From: Hofstenia miamia
Taxonomy: Eukaryota; Xenacoelomorpha; Acoela
Assembly (NCBI GenBank): GCA_004352715.1
Contig: SCFE01000014.1
Coordinates: 1,675,426 to 1,739,425 of the forward strand
DNA: 64,000 nt
Direction of reading: 5' to 3'
The notes under the pieces were generated by a model. It worked only from the letters and a program-made list of their open reading frames with translations. It was not told where the DNA came from and ran no database searches. Below are positions 32,210 through 43,081 of this stretch, piece by piece (position 1 is the stretch's first letter; each line of letters starts with the position of its first letter). A program made the position numbers and the translations under genes.

Positions 32210-35200
32210 AAATCAGCTTTCAAATGAGAATATGCTTTTTGGATTCGATCACAGTACAAAAACGATGTTATACTGTATTAAAATCTACAATAGGTTACAT
32301 ATATCTTTTAAATCAACTATTATCTTACAATCTTAATGCCTTAAGCAGTGCTTTGTAGTAAATTGTTTAATTTCTTTTCAGAATTAGTCTTTTTACTTAA
32401 TTCACTTTGTGGTATGGCTTCTAAGAAGGTTTTTTCAGCTTCATCTGCCTTTGTCACTAAAAAATTTACTTAATATTTCCACCGAGCAGTACCTTAAATT
32501 TACTAGCTGTTAAGTTCTACCAAGATGTGTTTTATTTATTTTTTGCAGGAAATACTCTATATATTCATCCTAGTATGTATCTTTGAAGAACCTTATATGG
32601 TTTTTCACTGATGTATGCTTTGGCTGTAATAAATTTCAACATTAAAAGGTATGCTTTATGTTACTGCATTATTAAATATTATTTATTCAAATAACAACAG
32701 AAACAATTAGAATATGCAAAATGAAAAACAATTGAATTTTTCACTTTTAAAGGATATCAATGCAATGTTGATTCTAGATGGATATTAAATGCCATACAAA
32801 AATTTTTTTCAGGCCAATTTATTGTGCAATATAATTATTGCCATATTGATTCGATGAGATTTGAACTCACATCTTCTGTACATATGTACAGCTGTGTTTA
32901 TCTTACACTACGAATCAGAAGTAGATCCTTAAAACTACCAAAGGTGTGTCTACAAAGGGAATGCGAATATTTATCGCATAAATTTATTATTCTAATGTAG
33001 AATCACTGGGTTGAATCTAGAGAGAACTATGCCAGTGGACTTAATGTCAAAGCAGAATGTCACTTAGGTGATAGTGATTCAAACTAAGTAACATGAAAAC
33101 ACAATTGAACTGAACTTTTTTCTCTATTTACAGATGCTTTGGTGTCTTATATACAATGCGTATTTACAATATGTACAAACATGAAAAAACTAGTCACTTG
33201 TAAACACGAAAAGCGCGTGAGCTGGCCGATAAATAACAACTACCGACTGATGTTACACTAAGAACAGGCTAAATTAAGTACATTCAATGATTATTATAGA
33301 GCTATGCATCGCGTACAAAATGCAAAATAAACTGGGTTGATAGTATAAAAAATTTAGTGTACTCTAATAATTCAAATTGAAGATACTGTAAACGTGCAAA
33401 ACCTAACACTTTACTTTGGAACATTTTGATATATAGAGATGCTAAATGTAAAAATCAAAGACTAAAATCTCGTAGAACTATTCAAACTACTATCTATTGT
33501 ATAATGCTACTGCACAGAGCAACAAGATTCCGAAATGTGTTAACTTAAAAATATACATTATATAATGAAAAAATATAATCACATCATGATGTAAGCAGTA
33601 AATTTCTTTTTTGTGATATTTCGCTTTGCAATGCTGTTGCATATAGCTAAGCTAAAAGTGTATGGAATATAAGTATAAAGCAAACATCAATTATAAATTT
33701 GAACAAAATTAAAAACATATAAATTCATAAATGAAAATAAAAGCAAATTAAGTCACCTGCGAGACTGACGTTTCTTCTTTGTTGAATAGAACCGACATTG
33801 TTTTTTCATCTGCGGCATTTTCTTGATATATTCCGAATTTTTAGCATTTGATGACTTTAATGTGCTCAATCTGGTATGCAAATCTTTCAGGCTTTAAAAG
33901 AATTCTTCAGCATCATCACTCATAAAAACATTTGATTTAATGCTACCACACACTTTTTTAATTTCAGAAAAAAAAATTGTGAAAACAAATTCACTCTTTC
34001 GGTTTGAATAAAAAAATGCTGCCGGAAATCCTTCCCCAAGTTCATCAATAACTAACAAAGTCGTTAAATAAAAATCATAGCTATTCAAATCATGAGTCGA
34101 ATCAACACAAACTACATTACTTCCATGTAGAATTAATAATTCTTTCTGAGCAACAGACATAATAATGAGAGCAAAATCGTCTACATTAATTGATAATGGT
34201 GCAGAGCTCTCCTTGAATTAACATATCGACAAGGCGATTTTAAATGGCTGCTCATTTACCCAATTTCTTAATGAATCAACATCTGAGCAAAAACGTTTCT
34301 TTTGTAAGCCAAATTCATTTCTTATGTTGCGCAAATCACTAGACCGCAATAAATTCACCCTATTTATCTTATTGGAAGTCATTTTATCAAGTGATGCTAA
34401 TGTATCTGCATTTGATTGAGTTCCCATAACTGAAGCAATATAGACCCGGGCACTTTTTCGTAAATTGCAATACTTGATTTCTCCAGCATGTCCAGCATGG
34501 TGATTAAGAAAATCAACATTAACATCTCCTATAATATAAGTTCTTTAGCGCATGTTTAACAAGTACTATTTGTTAATACACATAATTTTAAAGTTCAATC
34601 ACAATTATCTCTTAAGCTAATATTGTTAAAAGTAATCTAGTTTTATGTAAAAATTTCTTTTATAACAAAAACTAATTATACCATTAGGAACTACATTAGC
34701 ACACATCATTGAAGGGCAAGTTGCATTCAATTTGCAAGAACCAGAAACTTTTAATGAGCGCAAGTTCTTTCCGCGAGTATAAAAAAATCCATTACGATGG
34801 CAGAAGTAGTTAATCTTGTAACTTCCATCTTTCAATGCGAATATACCATGACGTCGGACATAACGAATTTGTTGAGAGTTTTCAAGATCGATTTTCCATG
34901 TATCAAATTCTATATATATGATATAAAATTTATATTAAACCAATGAATCTTTCATATACGAAAATAATTTAAAAATACCTGCAATATTAGAAAATCTTAG
35001 TTGTTGACAATCAATATCTGGATGAAACGCAATGACATGGGATAGCATGGTGAAATTTGTTGAGAAACCATCCTGGCAGTTAATATCTAAAGAAAAATGG
35101 ATATAGCGCCACATTTGTAAATGTGATCTACCTGCACATGAAATTGAAAGTCGCTTATTCCTTGAAACTTCAATGCTCGGATGGGCAATTTTTGTATGCC

Positions 35201-35270
35201 TTTGCAAATTGAAGGCATTGCATACACTTATTCTAAATGCGTATCACTCATTCTAAATATGAATGGAGGT
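32210..35270 (-). pseudogene. MULE copy C, internally deleted, with 3' tail
   Basis: This is a close relative of copy B in the same orientation. The main exon keeps only its C-terminal codons (33740-33893) and N-terminal part (33894-34435). About 970 bp, corresponding to B positions 24605-25572, are lost at 33893. Exon 3 (34626-34912) retains the reading frame that B has lost. The first zinc finger is destroyed by a deletion and duplication near 35207-35250. The 3' tail 32210-33739 contains a tRNA-like fold. It cannot make transposase. Confidence 0.85.
32847..32917 (-). ncRNA. tRNA-like fold 5 in the MULE C tail
   Basis: Identical in sequence to fold 2 over the 71-nt core and at the same place in the element, so it was carried along by the MULE. 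Confidence 0.6.
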
Positions 35271-35376
35271 AGAAACAATTTTACTTTATCAATACATTCT
35301 AAAAGGAAATCAATTGACGTTACGATTATTTTATATTATATAATCATCATCAGCAAATAATTTGCGGCAAAAAAAA

Positions 35377-35440
35377 TAATAGATATATACCGATAACTTT
35401 GCATAATTAACCAAATTCGTCGCAGGCGGTATAAATTATT
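35377..35440 (-). repeat. arm homologous to the 19437-19725 foldback
   Basis: Reverse complement of the left arm at 19460-19510 (TTTGCATAATTAACCAAAT, GCGGTATA end). It lies just outside the first exon of MULE C, where a terminal inverted repeat would be expected. Positions 35441-35559 show nothing else. Confidence 0.55.
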
Positions 35441-35559
35441 ATCTATTAAAAAATTGCAAGACATGCAAGTACATTTATGCAAATCTATATTACCTCTTAA
35501 ATGAAGTTCTTAATTTAGATGTTCAATTTAAGAATGCAAATATATTCATATATACATTC

Positions 35560-35838
35560 CATGCCCGTGATCTGTTCAATCGCTTGCTCACTTGCAAATT
35601 GGATTTTGATCCTTTTGATTTTATTAATTTCTCTAATTCCCGTTCCACTCGATATGATAATGTTGTCACTTTCTCCATTTGTTGTCCCAAGAAAAATTGC
35701 ACCCTTCATTCGTTTTTCAATCATGCTTGTATTGCTGCTAATCACATTTTCCTCAATCCTTCAACAGCCATTGATGTCTTCTCCCTGCTGCCAAGCTTCA
35801 TGAAATCTTTGATGTCTTTCCTCTTTGCTGAACCCTTC
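35560..35838 (+). pseudogene. LINE ORF2 C-terminal remnant
   Basis: The plus-strand frame reads RDLFNRLLTCKLDFDPFDF, NSRSTRYDN, a short basic segment, then HSFFNHACIAANH and DVFSLLPSFMKSL. This is the end pattern of many non-LTR ORF2 proteins (F-x-x-S-x-S-R-x-T-R, SFFxR...WNxLP, SFKxxL). It runs into a gap. Confidence 0.5.
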
Positions 35839-36367
35839 NNNNNNNNNNNNNNNNNNNNNNNNNNNNNNNNNNNNNNNNNNNNNNNNNNNNNNNNNNNNNN
35901 NNNNNNNNNNNNNNNNNNNNNNNNNNNNNNNNNNNNNNNNNNNNNNNNNNNNNNNNNNNNNNNNNNNNNNNNNNNNNNNNNNNNNNNNNNNNNNNNNNNN
36001 NNNNNNNNNNNNNNNNNNNNNNNNNNNNNNNNNNNNNNNNNNNNNNNNNNNNNNNNNNNNNNNNNNNNNNNNNNNNNNNNNNNNNNNNNNNNNNNNNNNN
36101 NNNNNNNNNNNNNNNNNNNNNNNNNNNNNNNNNNNNNNNNNNNNNNNNNNNNNNNNNNNNNNNNNNNNNNNNNNNNNNNNNNNNNNNNNNNNNNNNNNNN
36201 NNNNNNNNNNNNNNNNNNNNNNNNNNNNNNNNNNNNNNNNNNNNNNNNNNNNNNNNNNNNNNNNNNNNNNNNNNNNNNNNNNNNNNNNNNNNNNNNNNNN
36301 NNNNNNNNNNNNNNNNNNNNNNNNNNNNNNNNNNNNNNNNNNNNNNNNNNNNNNNNNNNNNNNNNNN
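35839..36367. other. scaffold gap, 529 N
   Basis: A run of N. Frames computed through it carry no information. Confidence 0.98.
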
Positions 36368-36379
36368 TTCCTAATTAAA

Positions 36380-36770
36380 TTCTGGCAATGCATAGCTTGA
36401 AAAGCAAAAAAATGTCATATAAAACCAGTTTATTAACAACATAGTTTACTGATTCCCTGTTAAATAATTAAATCTGTTTGATATTAAACAGTACTTGATG
36501 TATTCCTCTGTAAATATAGGGTAAATTACACTTTTCTCCTTGTCTCGCAAAAACTCGCATTTCTTGGATATTAGAATTACAATAAATACGTAACAGCAGC
36601 GACATAGAAAAATAACGATGCAGCTACAGCTATACCTTCATTATCGTAAAATCTAGAGACTTGAGTATGTCCTATGATTCAAGTAATGGGAAGGTTGCTA
36701 GGTAATGACGTTGTTAATTTCTATTGGTTAGAGCAATTTCTCTCCTTATCACTCGGTATCGCGAATACGT
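36380..36770 (-). repeat. interspersed repeat R, copy 2
   Basis: Inverted relative to copy 1 at 17895-18262. It abuts the right terminal inverted repeat of the 15.5-kb insertion (36813-36825), so R may be the native right-end sequence of that element family. Confidence 0.7.
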
Positions 36771-36825
36771 TGACAACTGAAAGCCAACTGTTCAGTTGTG
36801 CCGGTTTGCGATCGCGAACGCACCC

Positions 36826-37827
36826 AATGTGTTTTAAACCAAATTCGGGTCTTACGTGACCTTGAAGGATTTAATGTGAAATTGCCGGTTTTATTAGAAG
36901 AGCTGCTCTCCACTGAAACAACAAAAGAATTTGGTACATACTTTCAGAAATTTTATTCGAATCGACCTGAGGTATGGACCCTACCATACCGCATTGGTTT
37001 ATTAATAAACACCAACATACTATTGGAAAATTTGCACTATCATTTAAAGAGAGTTCATGGACATGGCCGCAAGATTTTAAGAATGGATGATTCAATAAAA
37101 ATTCTGCTGCAGTTCTTAAATTGTAGTTACCGTAAGCAGCTTATAATGCAATATTTGGGGAAAGTAACATTGTCAACAGCAAAAATTGGAAAAAATCATA
37201 AAAATGCATTAACTACTAAAAGTACATTTAATATTAACCAATGTTCAGAAACGATTTGAATTGTAAAATCTATTAAATTGAACAAATCCTATGAAATACA
37301 ATCTTCTGTTACTCCAAATACATTTATGCAAATTACTTTGTGTTAAAGTGTGACATTTGCGTCCATTCATTTATTTGCTCTTGTACTTGTGGTAAAAAAC
37401 AATATGATATTTCAATATGTCTGCATATTCATGTGCTTTTACGCAAAGAAGTAATTGAACCAATTTCATATGCTCCTATACCTATGGCGTTTGAAACTGT
37501 TTCTACAAGTGGTGATGGACTGAAATCTCACATAAATGCTTCACTGGAAAATGCTCTCTGTTCAAGACAAATTCAAATTGATTTTGCTTTAGAAGCAAGT
37601 AGACTCTTAAGGAATGTCTACAATTTATTGAAGACATTCCTGAAGAAGCGAATATTTTTAATAAATTCTGAAGCGAATTTAATAATAGATTTAGCACATT
37701 AAAATCATCAAATGCTAAAAAAATCAGAATATATCAAGAAAATGCCGCAAATAAGAAAACAATGTCTATTCTATTCAACGAAAAAAAACCTCAGTCTCAC
37801 AGGTGACTTAATTTGCTTTTGTTTCCA
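36826..37827 (+). pseudogene. MULE transposase copy D, 3' half
   Basis: Begins at AATGTGTTTTAAACC, precisely where copy A stops. It continues through the E-containing block (TNILLENLHYHLK), the SWIM finger (CSCTCGKKQYDISICLHIH, around 37375-37435) and the basic C-terminus (to about 37805). Stops and small indels interrupt it, for example a stop after NINQCSETI at 37258 and a frameshift near 37620. With copy A it makes one element interrupted by the 15.5-kb insertion. Confidence 0.85.
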
Positions 37828-37905
37828 TTTATGAATTTATATGTTCTTAATTTTGTATAAAATCTTGTTCGAATTTATAATTGTTTTCGTAATAGATTCA
37901 TGATG

Positions 37906-39645
37906 TTTGCTATTTTTTTAATAGGCTTTATTGCCAAATTGATATTAAATACAAAAATTTATAAAAAGTCAATGAGGACCGACATGTTGGACATAAACAA
38001 ATAGCATGCTTCGAGCATGAATTTCCTTGTTCATATCTTTGCATAAAACGTTCCCAGAAGAGGTCTCGGAGCTGATTACGGAGGATGAAATAAATTAATT
38101 CTTGTATTTGTACGGATGAAGTTCGCCAACAAAACAATGTGATTGTTAAAGAATGGCATGCATCTTCTTTTATGAAGCAATGGAGATCTAAAAAAGGCAA
38201 TATTTTGGGATCTCAAGCCAGGCCGTGATGGTACATAGAAGAAAAGTTAGGAAAAGGCTCTAAATAGTAATAGCCATTTAGCATTTTGTTAAAAAACAAT
38301 AAATCCATCAGTTGAAGTTTGTAGGCTATAGGAAGCAGTTTTAGTCAATTTAGACGTTTTATGTAGACATCAGAATTTTCAATCAACTTGGTGGATCGTC
38401 CTTGAAATTTTTCAAGCAATGTAACTCGAGTGATATCAGTGTGCCACGCGGGTGAGGCGTAGATCAATCTAGAAAGAATTAAGAGAGTTAACTTTACGGA
38501 TATTGACGTGATAAACGGAATGTTACGTTTTAGCGAAAGAAGAGTGGTATTGCACGATTTTAGCTTTTGGGTAATATGTGCAGACCAGCTAAGATCGATA
38601 CTGACTATAACTCCAAGGTCTTTTAAAACAGATAGCGGTTTTATAGTATGATTAAGCAGAGAAATCGTATCCGACGAATCAACGAAATTTATAAATTGGA
38701 ATTTATTGAGATTAAATTCCACAACATTTTGAATTGTCCATTTATGAAGCCTTAAGTAATCATCACGTAAATTTTCATGCGAATTTGCTATTATTTTTAC
38801 ATCGTCAGCAAAAATGAGAGGCAGGGAGGTAACACATACATCAAGCAAGTCATTAATAAATATCAAAAGCAACAAGGGCCCCAAAACTGAACTCTGCGGC
38901 ACCCCATTAGTGACTTCACCAGATTGAGATAGGAGCGGAATTTATGAGAACCCGCTGTTTTCTTCCAGTGAGGTAAGAAACTAGCAGTTTTAGCAGATTA
39001 CCACCAATACCAAGAGTCTTAATTTTTCTTAAAAGAATCGAATGAGGAACTCTATCGAATGCTTTGCTAAAATCACAAAATAACATGTACAGAGATGAAT
39101 CATTATCATAGCTGTTATTAACTAGATCCAGGTAGGCTAGAAGTTGTAAAGTTGTTGAGCGTTTTTTGACAAAGCCATTCTGGTACGTCGTCAGATGATC
39201 AATAAAGATGTGATGGAGAACCTTGAAGACTATTTTTTCAAATACAAGTGAGATTTTGCAAAGGAGACTGATAGGTCTAATGTTTTAACACAATGTCTAT
39301 CCCCACTTTTAAAAATTGGGCGAACTTTCTTACAATTTTCCAAACATCGGGGAAAGTCCCTCAGTAAATACAGTGACGAAAAAGTGTCAATATATTAGGG
39401 CTAAGTTCAGTGGTGTATTTTGAAATGAAAGATTCCGGAATGCTGTCCGGACCACATCCAGTTGATGAAGATTCAACTAAAATATTGTAGGCATCAGAAA
39501 GAGTACAGTCTATTGTATCATAAGTTAAAGGTTCATATGTCAAACGAAACGGAGCTTGATAATGAAAAACTGTAATAAAGCAATCATTGAAAACTTCTGC
39601 TACATCTTGATCAGAGTGATATATACTTATATTCAATACACTTTT
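37906..39645 (-). mobile_element. LINE inserted in the MULE D tail
   Basis: Minus-strand non-LTR element. From 39636 it reads through the pre-RT region (CGPDSIPESFISKYTTELSP), then in shifted frames FPDVWK, RPISLLCKISLVFEKIV, QNGFVKKRSTTLQLLAYLD and FCDFSKAFDRVPH. At 38902-38345 come PQSSVLGPLLLLIFINDLL, the FADDVK catalytic box and the thumb (LIYASPAWH). It ends near 37915 with an AATAAA and a short A-rich tail. Frameshifts make it inactive. MULE tail sequence stops at 37905 and resumes at about 39640, showing that it inserted into the MULE. Confidence 0.8.
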
Positions 39646-40840
39646 AGTTTACCTATATGCAACAAAATACTTTTATTTTACACTTTAATATTTCTGTCTG
39701 TTTATTCTGTTAATAAAAAGTTTAGTGAAATATCACAAAAAAGAAGAAATTCACTGTTTAAATCATGATGTGATTATATTTTGTCATTATATAATGTATA
39801 TTTTTAAGCTAACACATTTCGGAATGGTGTTGCTCTGTGCAGCAGCATTATGCATTAGATAGTAGTCTGAATAGTTCTACGAGATATTAGTCTTTGATGT
39901 TTACATTTAACATCTCTATATATCAACATGTTCCAAAGTAAAGTGTTAGATTTTGCACATTTATAGTACCTTTAATTTGAATTATTAGAGTACACCAAAT
40001 TTTTTATACTATCAACCTAGTTTATTTTGCATTTTGTACGTGCTGCATAGCTGTATAATAATCATTGAATGTTTTCAAGTTAGTCTGTTCTTAGAATGAT
40101 AAATTTATGCGATAAATATTCGCATTCCTTTTGTAGACACACCTTTGCTAGTTTTAAAGATCTACTTCTGATTCGTAGTGTAAGATGAACACATCTGTAC
40201 ATGTGTACAGATGATGTGAGTTCGAATATCATCGAATCAATATTGCAATAATTATATTGCACAATAATTCGGCCCCACAACTGTTGTATGACATTAATAT
40301 TCATCTAGGATCAATATTGCATTGATATCCATCAACATTTAAAAAATTACCGTTCTCTGATGTTAGCCTAATATTACACAGTGTAATCCTTAATGATCTG
40401 GATTTTAGCTTAGCGCAAAAGCGGAAAATAAATTCGATTGTTTTTAATTTTGAATTTTCTAATTGTTTCTGTTACTATTTGAATAATTAATATTTAATAA
40501 TGCAGTAACATAAAGCATACCTTTTAGTGTTGAAATGTATTACAGCGAAAGCATACATCAGTGATAAACCATAAAAGGTTCTTCAAAGATACACACTGGG
40601 ATGAATATATAGAATATATCCTGCAAAAATATTAAGTAATCTTAGTGACAAAGGTAAAATGGAATCGCCAGGCAGATGAAGCTGAAAATATCTTCTTAGA
40701 AGGTTAAATAAATAAAGTAATGCAAGTCATACCGCAAAGTGAATTAAGTAAAAAGACTAATTCTGAAAAAAATTAAAAATTTAGGACAAAGCACTGATAA
40801 AGGCATTAAGCATTGTAAGATAATAGTTGATTTAAGGCAT
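39640..40840 (+). mobile_element. continuation of the MULE D 3' tail
   Basis: Aligns, inverted, with 22925-24458 and 32210-33739. It contains a tRNA-like fold at 40169-40239. Homology fades at about 40840. Confidence 0.75.
40169..40239 (+). ncRNA. tRNA-like fold 6 in the MULE D tail
   Basis: TGATTCG pairs with CGAATCA, and GTGT pairs with ACAC in TAGTGTAAGATGAACAC. The anticodon-like hairpin is extended (ATCTGTACA with TGTACAGAT). The T-arm is GTGAG-TTCGAAT-ATCAT, with weaker pairing than its relatives. It is diverged from folds 2 and 5. Confidence 0.55.
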
Positions 40841-43081
40841 GATACATATTTTCAAATAATGGATTATCACAACAAAGGCTGTTTTTGTGCTTCCTGCAGA
40901 AAGTTTTAAAATAGTGCGCTGATAAAAATGATATACTTGAAGCTTTACATACAAATTGGCGATAAGGTTATAAAAAATGAGAAATAAAGACGGTTGAACT
41001 AAAACTGTTTTTATTAATTTGTTTTCATTATCACAATTGTAGTAATATACACGTATCAATAAAATGCTGTTCTTAAATCTACAAATAACTTTGAAAAAGT
41101 ATTATTGAAAAAACTCTCCTTGCTAACAGTTTAAGATAGCAAATGGAGACAGTAGTTTAATTTCCATTTTGAAAACATTATTGAGGATTGCACGGATTTG
41201 TTGTAATGTAATTGCAGTATTCAAAATGATCATTCGATATTGAATTTTAATTGTTCGACTTTTAAACTGCTGAAGATCTCAAAACAAAAATGCGCAAAAT
41301 CACCTTAACGGCTTTTATAATTAATTTTCTTATTAAGATAAAGTAAATGCTGTGGAGCAAAATTTCGTAAATTTAAAATGATTGTCAAAAATGTAAGTTT
41401 AAGAAATACAATAAAAATAATTTGCTCTATTTCTACATTTTTATTACATGTATTTTGAAATCGACTTGTTTTAGTTCAAAGTTTCACAATTATAAAATAA
41501 TTTATCATCACTCAAGTCTCGGCTAGAAAAACTTTGATTTGCAAAAAATAAACGAATATGAATAAACATTTTATCAAGTACAATTAAATGCACCAATTAA
41601 TAGCCACTAGTTCGGTATTTAGGCATATAAATTTATAGCAAAAAGTGATGAAATGTTTGTTACATATCTATATCTGTAAATGAAATTATATTTTTTACTT
41701 ATTATCTGCAGACATTAGGGTTCTACAGCGCCATTTAGCCCCATGAGATTGGGGTTTGGTGTTAATTTTTACAGTTGGACGTAGAATAACAAGGGTGTGA
41801 GATCAAAATAAAGAAACGAATTTAAATTATGACGTGTAACAATGAGACATGAAATGTTTATATGATTTGTATAAGAAGGAACTGGACAAAAATCAAAAAA
41901 TTCTGATCCCGTAGAACTGTATTGCTGATGTTTTTAGTACAATGTTGAACGTTGGGAAGGCTTAAAGTTTTCTGTTCACTAAATTTACATTTACATGGCA
42001 TAAATAACTATCTTTGAAGATAAAAAAATGTAGATTTGTAGATTCCATGACTTGAATTGTTATGCTACACACAACATGTTGTGTTGTATTCTACACAAAA
42101 CAACACAATATATTTTGTTGTGCTCTGTACACAACACACAACTCAAGCCGTTAGTATATTTCATTGTTCAGGTTATTAGCAACAAATCTAAAATTGAATT
42201 TAGTAATATGTAAAATATGGCTTCAAAAATCCAAACAAGAGCTTTTTTTTTTGTTTTGTAAGCAAATCAATATTTTTGAAAAAGTTTTTTTGCAAACATT
42301 TGCATTGCGGAATCTGATGCAATGATTCTGTTTGCAACATTCCGTAATTGCTTATTCTAAATTTGCACGTACATTACACTTATTGACAAGGCCACAACAG
42401 CTAGTATACATTTGTAAATAATCACTTTGAATAATTAATGCTATCAATCTCACTTAAGAAGTTCTGCAACAGTTGCCATGAGTGATAACATTGCCCATTT
42501 AACAAAACTGAAAAAATATTTTTTTGAAAAAAAAACTGAATTGCTAATCACATTCTTCAAATCTAAGAGAATACAGTGCATTTCTTGATGTTTCCATGAC
42601 AAGTCTTTTTTTGCAACAACTATTTTATTTCAAAACATAAATTTTGGAAAGAAATTTTCAGTTTTCTTTGGTGTTTTGTACTTTTGCTGAAATAGCTGAA
42701 AATTTCAGTTTCTGGCAATTACAATTTACTTGGTTAAAATATTTAAGCATACTTACTTATTGTACGCATAGATCTAAAGAAATTTCAGAAAATTATTTGT
42801 GTGAAATCTCATTTGTAAATTATTAACATAATCAAGGAGTTATATTGAAAGGTACAGTAATCATAATAATAATTGCAAAAAAACTTTTAAAAATGTACTA
42901 AGAGAATGACAAAATTAAATATTAGAGATAAAAACTTAATGAATCACATTCAAAAAACAGTGGTTCGACGGTATTGATGTAATATAATTAACATACTCCA
43001 AACGATTTATTGAATTGCAGTTTTGACAAAAATCATGAAAAAAAGTTTAGCGATCCACTTGGTTTGTAAGCATTTCTTAAT
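40841..43081. other. no gene recognised
   Basis: AT-rich sequence. One perfect 16-bp palindrome ACACAACATGTTGTGT lies at 42069-42084 within a CA/TG-rich patch to about 42140. No coding signal. Confidence 0.5.

Larger units (their letters stand above)
21275..36825. mobile_element. ~15.5-kb TIR-bounded insertion splitting a MULE
   Basis: The left edge GGGTGCGTTCGCG (21275-21287) and right edge CGCGAACGCACCC (36813-36825) are perfect 13-bp inverted repeats. They are flanked by AAT (21272-21274) and AAT (36826-36828), where an uninterrupted MULE (copy B) has a single AAT. Sub-terminal sequence on both sides shares CACCGGTTTGC / GCCGGTTTGC and CTGAAAGCCAACTG. The 3-bp duplication and GGG start would suit a PIF/Harbinger-type element; the family is inferred. 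The interior holds MULE B, a FLYWCH-MULE, MULE C, LINE tails, tRNA-like folds and gaps of 24, 1000 and 529 N, so true length is uncertain and later insertions have enlarged it. Confidence 0.7.

Noticed and set aside
35584-36400. Long open frames over the 529-N gap
   Set aside because: Only the first 80 or so codons of one of them are real sequence, and those are a LINE remnant.
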